This document shows positions 6,466 through 13,311 of a stretch of 13,311 nucleotides of DNA, piece after piece. A program made the translations under genes and the position numbers. How positions within the stretch are numbered: the stretch's first letter is position 1; each line of letters starts with the position of its first letter. The notes under the pieces were generated by a model. The model saw only the letters and a list, made by a program, of their open reading frames with translations, made no database searches and was not told where the DNA came from. The DNA comes from an uncultured bacterium (GTDB taxonomy: Bacteria > Cyanobacteriota > Vampirovibrionia > Gastranaerophilales > Gastranaerophilaceae). The stretch spans positions 1 to 13,311 of the forward strand of contig USGC01000032.1 in assembly GCA_900554095.1 (NCBI GenBank), written 5' to 3'.

Positions 6466-7551
6466 TTATATCCTTTTGTACCTGTCCCCATCGACTTTTT
6501 TAATTATGCCTTTAAGCTCCATCATTGTCAAGTTGATTAAAAGAAATTCCAAAGGCAGTCTTGTCATTGCAATTAACTCATCGGCTCCTTTTTCTTCTAT
6601 TTCAAGACAATTGTATATTTTCTGTTCATCATCCGTAAGTTCAACATCACTTTGGGTAATTTCAATTTCTGATTTAACTTCCCAATTTAGAGCATTTAGG
6701 ATATCATCAGCGCAAGTTACAAGCGTTGCGCCGTTTTTCAATAATTTATAAATCCCTTGCGTATTCGGGTTTGAAATAAGCCCTGGGATGCACATCAATT
6801 CTCTGCCCTGTTCAAGTGTCAAATTTGCAGTAATTAAGGCGCCGCTTTTTAATGAGGCTTCCGCAACCAGCGTGCCGTAAGACAGGCCGGAGACAATCCG
6901 GTTTCTCTGCGGAAATCTGAATTTCAGCGGCTCAAATGTCGGAAAATATTCGCTGAAGATTACGCCGTTGCCGTTTTCAATCCTTGAATAAAGCTGTTTA
7001 TTTGAAGCCGGGTAGGTAAAGTCAAATCCGCTGGCAATAACACCGATTGTTTTTAAATTGCTATCAAGAGCCGCAATATGTGCGCAAGTATCAATTCCTG
7101 ACGCAAGCCCGGAAACTATCGTAATATCAGTGCCGGAAAGTTCGCCAATAATTTTGTGTACATCATCTTTAGCGTTGCTGCTTGCGCGCCTTGAACCTAC
7201 AACGGCAAGTGTTCTTTGTAAATTAACGTTTTTCAAATCCCCTTTGTAATACAATACCGCTGGAGGATTGTCAATATTTTTAAGCATTTGCGGGTAATTT
7301 TCATCCTCAAATGTTAAATATTTTATATTTTTGCCGGCAATAAAGTCGGCAATTTTATCCGGGTTTGTTTTGTCGCGGAACTTTAAAAAATTTTCCGCTT
7401 TTTTTATGCTTAGTCCTTCTATTTGTGATAATTCATCGGATGTAGATTGAAAAGCTTTTTTGATGTCTTTAAAGTGTTCATATAATTTTAAAATAAAAGC
7501 GCTGTCAATCTGTTCTATTGATGAGAATGCAAGCCAGTATTTACTATTCAT
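6466..7551 (-). CDS. dprA: DNA-processing protein DprA (Smf)
   Basis: DprA binds incoming single-stranded DNA during natural transformation and loads RecA. It is also widespread in bacteria not known to be competent. In the 361-residue protein, an N-terminal helical SAM/HhH-like region (about 1-75) precedes the Rossmann-like DprA core: VVGSRRAS (117-124), SGLASGIDTCAH (147-158), FPQRNRIVSGLS (213-224), SGALITA (236-242) and EQGRELMCIPG (247-257). Residues about 305-361 form a likely winged-helix DprA C-terminal domain. The ATG at 7551 lies inside the end of the TPR gene and the two frames overlap by eight bases, so translation is probably coupled. Adjacency of dprA and topA is seen in many bacteria. 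The family call is firm; competence in this organism is not shown by the window. Confidence 0.95.
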   Translation of the reverse strand: MNSKYWLAFSSIEQIDSAFILKLYEHFKDIKKAFQSTSDELSQIEGLSIKKAENFLKFRDKTNPDKIADFIAGKNIKYLTFEDENYPQMLKNIDNPPAVLYYKGDLKNVNLQRTLAVVGSRRASSNAKDDVHKIIGELSGTDITIVSGLASGIDTCAHIAALDSNLKTIGVIASGFDFTYPASNKQLYSRIENGNGVIFSEYFPTFEPLKFRFPQRNRIVSGLSYGTLVAEASLKSGALITANLTLEQGRELMCIPGLISNPNTQGIYKLLKNGATLVTCADDILNALNWEVKSEIEITQSDVELTDDEQKIYNCLEIEEKGADELIAMTRLPLEFLLINLTMMELKGIIKKVDGDRYKRI

Positions 7552-8317
7552 TTTCTATTTTCTTCTTAATTCTTTCTATTAACTTTTCTATATTCTCTTT
7601 TTCTTCAGGCGGAATGTTCATCTTTGCGTAATCTTCAAAGTATTCAGCGGCGTCTTCGTAATCTTGGCGGGCCATAAACAAAATTGCCGCCTTTTTGTAA
7701 GCTGGTGCAAAACCGTCATTTACAGCGATTGCCTTCAAAAAGTTTGATAAAGCCTTGTCGATTTCATCATTTGCTTCGTAGGCCTGTCCAAGATAGTAAT
7801 AAATCCACTCATTATTGTCCTTATACTGCAAAACATTTTCAAAATTTTCTGCTGCAATAGCGTAGTTTCCTAATTCAAAGTGAACTTTTCCCAAATCGTA
7901 GTAAGCATCAAAGTTTTCCGGTTGTTTTTCGAGAATTTTTTCGAGTTCATCAATTGCTAAATCTAGCCTTGCGTCTTCCATGTAAAATCTGGCAAGAAAA
8001 TGCGCCAAAACCATTTCTTCTGGCAATTCATAAACAGCCTGCGCCATCAATTGAATTCCGCTGTCATAGTCTTTCTGTTTGTAATACAGGTCAGCAAGAT
8101 TGATATATATTTGCGGCAATTTGGGGTTTAGCTTAATTGCTTTTAAAAAATTATCTTCAGCTTTTTCAAAATTGCCCAATTCAGAATAGCAAAGTCCGAT
8201 ATTGTTGTAAATTTCAGCAGTCTCATCTCCGGTTTCGACAATGGAGCTGAAAATATCAAGAGCTTTTTCGTACTCTTTGTTTTTGAATAAATCTAATGCT
8301 TTTTCAATTTTTGTCAT
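7544..8317 (-). CDS. Tetratricopeptide-repeat protein (about seven repeats), role unknown
   Basis: The 257 residues are almost all TPR. Units lie at about 3-30, 34-67, 68-101, 102-135, 136-168, 169-202 and a degenerate 203-236. They show the usual A/G-Y/F-A-P pattern (for example IYNNIGLCYSELGNFEKAED, 36-55). A charged helical tail (237-257) follows. There is no signal peptide, so it should be a cytoplasmic protein-binding scaffold. The start is ATG 8317 with a strong AGGAGG seven bases upstream, which overlaps the stop codon of the lptA-like gene. Downstream it overlaps dprA by eight bases. Its position suggests a shared transcript, but the sequence gives no partner. TPR folds diverge quickly, so orthology by name is not possible here. 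Confidence 0.88.
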   Translation of the reverse strand: MTKIEKALDLFKNKEYEKALDIFSSIVETGDETAEIYNNIGLCYSELGNFEKAEDNFLKAIKLNPKLPQIYINLADLYYKQKDYDSGIQLMAQAVYELPEEMVLAHFLARFYMEDARLDLAIDELEKILEKQPENFDAYYDLGKVHFELGNYAIAAENFENVLQYKDNNEWIYYYLGQAYEANDEIDKALSNFLKAIAVNDGFAPAYKKAAILFMARQDYEDAAEYFEDYAKMNIPPEEKENIEKLIERIKKKIENE

Positions 8318-8324
8318 TGAGTTT

Positions 8325-8330
8325 CCTCCT
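8325..8330 (-). promoter_or_regulatory. Strong ribosome binding site of the TPR gene across the lptA-like stop
   Basis: AGGAGG on the minus strand includes two bases of the lptA-like TAG stop (8331-8329) and lies seven bases before ATG 8317. It is the most consensus-like Shine-Dalgarno in this block, so the TPR protein may be made well even without coupling. Confidence 0.7.
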
Positions 8331-9312
8331 AAAGACTAAGTGCTGAATCCTCGTCATCACTTCCTCCGCCGATATTTTTAATTACTGTTCTTGTATTACC
8401 TTCAGCGTGGAAATCTTTTGGTTTAAGTATCATTTTAATTTTATCAGCGTAAATTGTTCTCATACCTTGAGTTATGGAAGAACGGCCGATAAAATAGATT
8501 TCGTTAGCTTTGTTGGTTGCTTTATCAGGGTAAACAGCGATTTTCGGGCCTTGTGCAAAGTAATCCTGATACCAAACTTTTACATTTCCGCTTGCGTTGA
8601 AAACGTTTCTGTCTTGAGTATATTCTTGTCTTGATGATTTCAGAATAAGCTTGTCGCCGTTATCCATAACAGCATTAGATGTTGTGTTGCCGGTTGCTGT
8701 GATAACTTTTGTTGCAGCATTGTAGTAGAATTTGTCAGCGAAAGATTCGTTTTCTTTTTCTTTAACGCGGGCATTGCCTATAAGCTCAAGATCTTTGATA
8801 TCTCCGTTTTTGGTTGTATTGATAATAGCCTTGTTAGAAAAGGTTTCAAGCTCTTTATAAAGAATAGTAACAGCGCCAGTTGCAGTCATTGTGCCTGTTT
8901 TTGTGTCGTATTCCTGAACATCTGCGTTAATTACAACAATCGGAGTTTTTCCGTCAAATACTATTGACTGTGTGTCTCCTTCAGCTCTTACGACTTTTGT
9001 AATTAATGAAAGTTTTAAAATATTAGCTTTAACTTCGCGTTTTTTATTCTTTTTGACTTCGTAAGCGTAGGGTTTGTCGTAAAATGTTGCAGTATCAAGC
9101 TTTTCGCCTTTAACATCAACATCAGCAGTTTGCCCTTCAACTCTTAAATCATCTACAGAAACTTTTACATCACCTTTAAATTTAATCTTTGAATCCCCTT
9201 CATTAAATGTTTGCGTATTAGATTCTATAATCAAATCAGATGCGTGGACTGCTGCACCAATCATTAAAATAAAAGCTGTTAATGCGATTAATATTTTTTT
9301 TGTGTTTATCAT
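8329..9312 (-). CDS. lptA: LptA/OstA-like periplasmic protein, enlarged
   Basis: LptA proteins form the periplasmic bridge that carries lipopolysaccharide from the LptBFGC inner-membrane complex to LptD at the outer membrane. A signal peptide is clear: MINTKK, a hydrophobic core (7-22) and a VHA cleavage site after residue 24. The rest is beta-rich with OstA-type repeating phrases (DLIIESNTQTF 26-36; INADVQEYDTKTGTMTATG 128-146; DKFYYNAATKVITATG 193-208; ASGNVKVWY 240-248; ADKIKMILKPKDFHAEGN 289-306). The mature chain of about 303 residues is well above that of E. coli LptA (185-residue precursor), suggesting two to three jellyroll units and a longer bridge segment. The tail is acidic (GGGSDDED). 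It follows lptC with a 4-base ATGA overlap and has AAGGAG (9323-9318) for initiation. The N-terminal part of an LptD-like protein is an alternative, but no barrel domain is present. Confidence 0.85.
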   Translation of the reverse strand: MINTKKILIALTAFILMIGAAVHASDLIIESNTQTFNEGDSKIKFKGDVKVSVDDLRVEGQTADVDVKGEKLDTATFYDKPYAYEVKKNKKREVKANILKLSLITKVVRAEGDTQSIVFDGKTPIVVINADVQEYDTKTGTMTATGAVTILYKELETFSNKAIINTTKNGDIKDLELIGNARVKEKENESFADKFYYNAATKVITATGNTTSNAVMDNGDKLILKSSRQEYTQDRNVFNASGNVKVWYQDYFAQGPKIAVYPDKATNKANEIYFIGRSSITQGMRTIYADKIKMILKPKDFHAEGNTRTVIKNIGGGSDDEDSALSL

Positions 9313-9899
9313 TTTTTCTCCTTAGCGTCGTACAATTTTGAAACTGCATGACCGATAATTTTGAAATGTTCGTAATTCGGGCTTATTTCAACAGTGTCGG
9401 CTGTTGCGTATAGTTCCTGGTTTCTGGTAATTTTGATATCACCTTTGGCAATAACAGGCTTGTCAGCACCAGACCACGTTAGCCGGCGCGTTCTTAAGGA
9501 TGTACCGTCCTTGATTACGACATGGGTGTTTTCGTAAAGAATAATCTGGCTTTTTTCAGAGTTGTAAGTGCCATGTGATGATTCAAAACTCATAGAAACT
9601 TCGTTGTTTTCATCGTAAAAATTTCCGATAACATTATTGAGCATGGCAACACCTGTTGTGCTGTCGTAACTTCCTGTTTCGCCATAGATTTCCCAATATT
9701 TGCGTTCGTTTTTTGTTTCAGTAAGGATTATGCCGTTAATTAAGGCTTCCTGTCTGTCTTTATCAACTGAAAGCTGGCTTCTGTTAAAGTTGTGCGTAAT
9801 TATACCTGCGGAGATAAAAGCCCATGCCAAAATACCGGCAATGGTTAAAAATGCCAGTAAATAAGCTTTTCTCTTTTTACTTAAATTTTTCCAGTTCAT
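9309..9899 (-). CDS. lptC: LptC-like inner-membrane LPS export protein
   Basis: LptC is a bitopic protein that receives LPS from LptBFG and passes it to LptA. From ATG 9899 the protein is 196 residues, close to E. coli LptC (191). A short basic N-terminus (KNLSKKRKAY) precedes one membrane segment (about 12-35), then a periplasmic beta-rich domain. Typical phrases are YWEIYGETGSYDS (68-80), MLNNVIGNFYDENNEVSM (86-103), ESSHGTYNSEKSQIILYENT (106-125) and LRTRRLTWSG (135-144). The frame extends upstream to a GTG at 9935, but those twelve extra residues are unlike the family and have no ribosome site. ATG 9899 also has no visible Shine-Dalgarno and may be read from a leaderless or nearly leaderless mRNA. 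It heads the five-gene block and overlaps lptA by four bases. Confidence 0.85.
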   Translation of the reverse strand: MNWKNLSKKRKAYLLAFLTIAGILAWAFISAGIITHNFNRSQLSVDKDRQEALINGIILTETKNERKYWEIYGETGSYDSTTGVAMLNNVIGNFYDENNEVSMSFESSHGTYNSEKSQIILYENTHVVIKDGTSLRTRRLTWSGADKPVIAKGDIKITRNQELYATADTVEISPNYEHFKIIGHAVSKLYDAKEKK

Positions 9900-9906
9900 A
9901 TTTAAA

Positions 9907-9917
9907 ATGTTAGCATA
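9907..9917 (-). promoter_or_regulatory. Candidate -10 region of the lptC-topA operon
   Basis: On the minus strand, TATGCT (9917-9912; 4 of 6) overlaps TAACAT (9912-9907; 4 of 6). They end 12 and 7 bases before ATG 9899. Either would put the transcript start at or within a few bases of the ATG. No convincing -35 was found, so this is tentative. Confidence 0.3.
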
Positions 9918-9962
9918 AATTAAGCGACTTTGCACAAAAAGAAATTAAATATCTTAATATTT

Positions 9963-9992
9963 TAAACATATAAATTTATTTTGTAATATAAT
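9963..9992 (+). promoter_or_regulatory. Promoter of the dapA-secD-secF unit
   Basis: A perfect TATAAT (9987-9992) has TAAACA (9963-9968; 4 of 6) 18 bases upstream. The expected start near 9999 leaves a leader of about 35 bases, too short for a lysine riboswitch. It diverges from the lptC operon within 134 bases. Confidence 0.55.
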
Positions 9993-10033
9993 CTAACCAT
10001 TAAGGGATATCTAAGAACAAGAAAGAGGTATTT

Positions 10034-10936
10034 ATGGCATTACGATTTGACGCCGGGGAAGTAATTACTGCTATGGTTACGCCGTTTAACAAGAGTGGAG
10101 AAATTGATTACGATAAAGTTGAAGAGCTTGCAAAATATTTGATTTCTCACGGCAATGACGCTTTGCTGGTTGCGGGTACGACCGGCGAAAGCCCGACGTT
10201 GACACACGAAGAAGAAATTGAACTTGTTTCAACCGTAAAACGTGCGGCAGCAAATAAAGCAAAAGTTATTATGGGAACAGGGTCAAACTCTACTGAAACA
10301 GCTGTTAAGATGACTAAATTAGCGCAAAAAGAAGATGTTGATGCAGTTTTGTCTGTTGTTCCATACTACAACAAACCTTCACAAAAAGGCATGTTTGAAC
10401 ATTTTTCAGCAGTGGCTGAGAGTGCAGATATTCCTGTTATTTTATACAATATTCCGTCGCGCACAGGAGTGAATATGCAGCCCGAAACAGTCGCGGCTTT
10501 GGCTGAAAAATATCCTAACATCGTTGCCTTAAAGCAAAGTAATGGTGATTTAGATTTAATTTCCGAATTGAAAAAACAATGTCCTGCGGATTTTGCGATT
10601 TATTCAGGCGACGACAGCCTTACACTGCCAATGCTTTCGCTTGGTGCACACGGCGTAATTTCTGTTGCTTCACACATTTTTGGATCTGAAATTAAATCAA
10701 TGATTAGAAATTACAAAACAGGGGAGCCTTTAGCGGCCAGAAATATGCATATGACCTTGTATCCGGCGTTCAGAAAGCTGTTCATGGCGCCAAACCCTGT
10801 TCCGGTAAAAGCTGCACTTGCTCACAAAGGTTTAATCAATGACACAGTCAGACGACCTTTGGTAGAGCTTGACGAAAAACAAAAAGAAGAACTTTTCCGG
10901 GTAATTGATGCAGTCAAACAAGAATTAGCCGGATAG
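10034..10936 (+). CDS. dapA: 4-hydroxy-tetrahydrodipicolinate synthase
   Basis: DapA condenses pyruvate with aspartate semialdehyde, the first step committed to diaminopimelate and lysine, and so feeds peptidoglycan synthesis. The 300-residue TIM barrel has all active-site signatures: GTTGE (48-52, Thr49 and Thr50), VVPYYNKP (108-115, Tyr112 of the proton relay), YNIPSRTG (138-145, Tyr138 and Arg143) and ALKQSNGD (165-172, the Schiff-base Lys167). YSGDD (190-194) and GVISVASH (207-214) follow. The start is ATG 10034 with GAGG (10025-10028) five bases upstream and the family's usual N-terminus (VITAMVTPFN). It is first in a plus-strand unit with secD (69-base gap). Related N-acetylneuraminate lyases share the fold, but the motifs here fit DapA. 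Confidence 0.96.
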   Translation: MALRFDAGEVITAMVTPFNKSGEIDYDKVEELAKYLISHGNDALLVAGTTGESPTLTHEEEIELVSTVKRAAANKAKVIMGTGSNSTETAVKMTKLAQKEDVDAVLSVVPYYNKPSQKGMFEHFSAVAESADIPVILYNIPSRTGVNMQPETVAALAEKYPNIVALKQSNGDLDLISELKKQCPADFAIYSGDDSLTLPMLSLGAHGVISVASHIFGSEIKSMIRNYKTGEPLAARNMHMTLYPAFRKLFMAPNPVPVKAALAHKGLINDTVRRPLVELDEKQKEELFRVIDAVKQELAG

Positions 10937-10947
10937 GACTATGAATT

Positions 10948-10971
10948 TATTTTATTTTTTGAAATAAAATA
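10948..10971. repeat. AT-only inverted repeat between dapA and secD
   Basis: Ten base pairs (10948-10957 with 10962-10971) around a TTTG loop, all A-T. The stem is too weak for a terminator, and no promoter is evident before secD, so read-through is expected. Confidence 0.4.
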
Positions 10972-10993
10972 CGAAAATAATGAGACATTAAAA

Positions 10994-10998
10994 GAGGA
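10994..10998 (+). promoter_or_regulatory. Ribosome binding site that supports the GTG start of secD
   Basis: GAGGA ends seven bases before GTG 11006. The next in-frame ATG (Met7) falls at the start of the first membrane segment, so the GTG start is favoured. Confidence 0.7.
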
Positions 10999-11005
10999 AT
11001 AAACA

Positions 11006-12313
11006 GTGAAAAACAAAATTATTATGTTTTGGGTAATCATATTGATAGTTTTAGTATCAATATTTTTGATTATTAAAAAGCCGACAAAACTTGGTCTTGA
11101 TCTTGTCGGCGGCTCAAGACTTGTTCTGGAAGCACAGACCACAGATACATTAAAAGAAATTACGCCTGAGGTGATGAGCCGCTTGCAATTTGCGATTGAA
11201 CAGCGTGTAAACAAGCTTGGTGTATCAGAAACAACAGTTCAGCAAGTAGGTGATAAAAGGTTATTAATTGAAATCCCTGCTGTTACAGACTTAAAAGAAG
11301 CAAAAGCTTTCTTAGGTGAAACAGCGCAATTAGAATTCAAAAAGCCGGGTAAAGCCCTAAACGGCGCTCAAACTTGGGAGCCTACAGGATTGACCGGGCA
11401 AGATTTATCAAAATCACAGTTAACAACTGATTCTGCGGGGCAGTGGGTTGTATCATTGGAATTCAACGCAGAAGGTGCTAAAAAGTTTGCAACTCTTACA
11501 GAAAGCCTTGTTGGACAGCAAATGGCAATTTTCTTTGACGGGCAGCTTCAGTCAGCGCCTGTTATAAGAGAACCTATTTACGGCGGCAATGCTCAAATAT
11601 CCGGCGGCGACAGCGGTTTTGCATACGATGAAGCTGAAAGAATGGTAAATCTTCTTAATGCCGGAGCACTCCCTGTACCCGCAGAAATCGTTGAAGAAAA
11701 CACGGTTGGACCGACACTTGGTGCTGACAGTATTGCTGCTTCTAAAAAAGCCGGCATAATCGGACTAGGAGCTGTAATGATTTTTATGTTGATTTTCTAC
11801 CATGTACCCGGGCTGATTGCGGATATCGCACTTGTAATTTATAGTTTAATATTATTTGCATTGTTCAAAACTATCCCTATAACATTGACTTTGGCTGGAA
11901 TTGCCGGGTTTATTCTTTCAATCGGGATGGCCGTTGATGCAAACATACTGATTTTTGAAAGAACCAAAGAAGAACTCAGAGCGGGAAGAAACCTTTTTAC
12001 AGCTATTAATTCAGGTTTTGATCGTGCTTTTACAAGTATCTTCGATTCAAATATGACAACAATTATAACTTGTACAATTCTTTATCTTTTAGGTACAAGT
12101 ATTGTAAAAGGCTTTGCGCTGACACTGGCTATAGGTGTTATGGTTTCAATGTTCACGGCAATTACTGTAACGAAAAACTTCATGCACTTGATTTTCGGTA
12201 CAGGAGAACTAAAACACCCTGGACTTTTCGGGCTTAGAAAAGATGAAGTCGGGGAAAGCTATCGTGTAAAAGAAACAGAACGTGAAAAAGCCCGTTTCGG
12301 TATTTTAGACTAA
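11006..12313 (+). CDS. secD: Protein translocase subunit SecD
   Basis: SecD with SecF uses the proton motive force to help pull secreted proteins through SecYEG from the periplasmic side. The 435-residue protein has one N-terminal membrane segment (about 5-23), the periplasmic P1 region beginning with the signature GLDLVGGSRLVLEA (30-43), and TVGPTLGADS (233-242) before the five C-terminal membrane segments. The proton-path motif GMAVDANILIFERTKEEL (307-324) holds Asp311. It is much shorter than E. coli SecD (615), because the first periplasmic domain is compact, as in many non-proteobacterial SecD proteins. The start is GTG with GAGGA seven bases upstream. secF follows after 18 bases, the usual pairing. 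The C-terminus is charged and cytoplasmic. Confidence 0.96.
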   Translation: MKNKIIMFWVIILIVLVSIFLIIKKPTKLGLDLVGGSRLVLEAQTTDTLKEITPEVMSRLQFAIEQRVNKLGVSETTVQQVGDKRLLIEIPAVTDLKEAKAFLGETAQLEFKKPGKALNGAQTWEPTGLTGQDLSKSQLTTDSAGQWVVSLEFNAEGAKKFATLTESLVGQQMAIFFDGQLQSAPVIREPIYGGNAQISGGDSGFAYDEAERMVNLLNAGALPVPAEIVEENTVGPTLGADSIAASKKAGIIGLGAVMIFMLIFYHVPGLIADIALVIYSLILFALFKTIPITLTLAGIAGFILSIGMAVDANILIFERTKEELRAGRNLFTAINSGFDRAFTSIFDSNMTTIITCTILYLLGTSIVKGFALTLAIGVMVSMFTAITVTKNFMHLIFGTGELKHPGLFGLRKDEVGESYRVKETEREKARFGILD

Positions 12314-12331
12314 AAGAAAGGTAATAAAACA

Positions 12332-13311
12332 ATGTTAAATATAGGAAGAAAACACTTAGTACACATTGTAAAATACAGATGGATATGGATGGCTCTTACG
12401 GCAATCCTCTTAATCCCGGGTATTGTTGCAATGATTTACTCATCAGCACATTATGCCAACCATGCTCCACTTAAAGTCGGCATTGACTACACCGGCGGAA
12501 CTATATTGCAATACGGTGTAGAACAAAAAGTTACAAACAGCGATTTGACTGTTATACGTGAAAATCTTGAAAAAAAAGGGATAGAAAACCCTTATATTCA
12601 AATTCTTAACGTAAACAATGACCAGCAAAAAAATACTAAATCAGAAATTCAATCTATTGTGTCAATAAGAACAAAATTCATTGATAAAAACTCAACAGAC
12701 GGCGACAAAATTACAGAGGTTATGCAAGGGCAGTACTCAAATCCTGAATTGATGTCAGTAAACTCTGTAGGGCCTACAATGGGTAAAGAATTATTCAAAA
12801 ATTCTTTAATTGCAGTAACTTTGGCATTTTTAGGAATTGTAGCGTATCTTTCATTCCGGTTTAGATTTGACTACGCGCTTGCGGCAATTTTGGGTGTTTT
12901 ACACGATGTTTTGTTTGTCGTAGGTGCCTTTTCAATACTTGGGCTTGTTTATAATGTTCAAATTGACGGATTGTTTATTACTGCGATTTTGACAGTAATC
13001 GGTTTTTCTGTTCACGACACGATTGTTGTTTTCGACAGAATTCGTGAGAACTTGAGGTATTATTCTAAGAAAATGTCTTTCGGTGAAATTGTAGACGCTT
13101 CAGTTAATCAAACCTTAACAAGAAGTATTAATACATCGTTAACAACATTAATTACACTACTGGCATTGTATTTCTGGGGTGGGGTAACCACAAAAGACTT
13201 TGTCTTAGCAATGATTTTGGGTATAGCAATCGGTACATACTCATCAATTTTCTTCTGCTCAATGCTTGTTGACTTCTGGAATGATAAGAACGAAGACAAA
13301 CGCACAGATGC
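12332..13311 (+). CDS. secF: Protein translocase subunit SecF (cut by right window edge)
   Basis: SecF is the partner of SecD in the accessory translocation motor. The frame is open from ATG 12332 to the last base of the window: 326 codons with no stop yet. After the first membrane segment (about 19-37) come VGIDYTGGTILQ (49-60, the SecF/SecD signature), SVGPTMGKEL (145-154), membrane segment 2 (about 157-173), AAILGVLHDVLFVVGAF (184-200) and the conserved ITAILTVIGFSVHDTIVVFD (216-235, Asp229). QTLTRSINTSLTTLITLLAL (260-279) and two more membrane stretches follow, so nearly all of the protein is here. AAAGG (12317-12321) lies ten bases before the start, and the gap to secD is 18 bases, so the two are co-transcribed. 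Only the cytoplasmic tail is missing. Confidence 0.95.
   Translation, partial: MLNIGRKHLVHIVKYRWIWMALTAILLIPGIVAMIYSSAHYANHAPLKVGIDYTGGTILQYGVEQKVTNSDLTVIRENLEKKGIENPYIQILNVNNDQQKNTKSEIQSIVSIRTKFIDKNSTDGDKITEVMQGQYSNPELMSVNSVGPTMGKELFKNSLIAVTLAFLGIVAYLSFRFRFDYALAAILGVLHDVLFVVGAFSILGLVYNVQIDGLFITAILTVIGFSVHDTIVVFDRIRENLRYYSKKMSFGEIVDASVNQTLTRSINTSLTTLITLLALYFWGGVTTKDFVLAMILGIAIGTYSSIFFCSMLVDFWNDKNEDKRTD

Noticed and set aside
9309..9312. Possible frameshift joining lptC and lptA
   Set aside because: The two frames meet as an ATGA stop-start overlap. LptA has its own signal peptide and ribosome site, so they are separate genes.
9900..9935. Twelve-residue N-terminal extension of LptC from a GTG
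   Set aside because: The extra residues are unlike LptC N-termini, there is no Shine-Dalgarno, and the basic-then-hydrophobic start fits ATG 9899.
9993..10033. Lysine riboswitch before dapA
   Set aside because: The leader after the promoter is only about 35 bases, far too short for the lysine aptamer, and no paired arms are visible.
10948..10971. Terminator between dapA and secD
   Set aside because: The stem is wholly A-T and lacks a downstream T run, so it would not stop RNA polymerase. secD and secF are probably read from the dapA promoter.
10939..11214. Open frame on the minus strand over the dapA-secD junction, and similar frames opposite topA, dprA and the lpt genes
   Set aside because: These lie antisense to well-supported genes, have no family features and no ribosome sites. 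They follow from AT-rich codon use on the real strand.
1..13311. Mobile elements, CRISPR arrays, phage or defence genes
   Set aside because: No transposase, integrase, direct-repeat array or toxin-antitoxin pair was seen. All genes but one are housekeeping or envelope functions.

Overview
The window is 13.3 kb of compact, AT-rich (estimated by eye, not computed) bacterial chromosome that uses the standard code. It carries eleven genes, all apparently intact, with the first and last cut by the window edges. LptC- and LptA-like proteins point to a diderm with an LPS-type outer membrane. The mix of genes, the AT-rich usage and the orphan protein fit a gut lineage such as the non-photosynthetic cyanobacterial relatives (Gastranaerophilales/Melainabacteria). 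That placement is inference and would need a marker tree.

Layout. (1) Positions 1-1687, minus strand: a membrane GT2 glycosyltransferase is followed closely by apt (adenine salvage, cut by the left edge). The apt ribosome site overlaps the glycosyltransferase stop codon. (2) Positions 1688-2242: a divergent intergenic region, then a single HU gene with its own promoter and a strong terminator. (3) Positions 2290-3192, minus: aroE with a good extended -10 promoter. (4) Positions 3193-4093, plus: an intergenic region with a promoter and a TATGA pentamer repeat, then an unrecognised 224-residue protein and a hairpin shared with the convergent topA. (5) Positions 4112-9899, minus: a tight five-gene block transcribed lptC, lptA-like, TPR protein, dprA, topA, with overlaps or gaps of at most 11 bases. 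(6) Positions 9900-10033: divergent promoters. (7) Positions 10034-13311, plus: dapA, secD and secF (secF is cut by the right edge).

How it works together. The minus block joins outer-membrane lipid transport (LptC/LptA) with DNA handling (DprA, TopA) through a TPR protein of unknown role. The plus block joins a lysine/diaminopimelate enzyme (precursor of peptidoglycan) with the SecDF translocation motor. HU, TopA and DprA all act on DNA. AroE and DapA are biosynthetic housekeeping enzymes.

I saw no mobile element, CRISPR array, tRNA, rRNA or clear riboswitch. Most of the window is ordinary housekeeping. The least explained parts are the orphan gene at 3366-4040 with its repeat-bearing leader, the TPR protein inside the lpt-dprA-topA block, and the start region of lptC.
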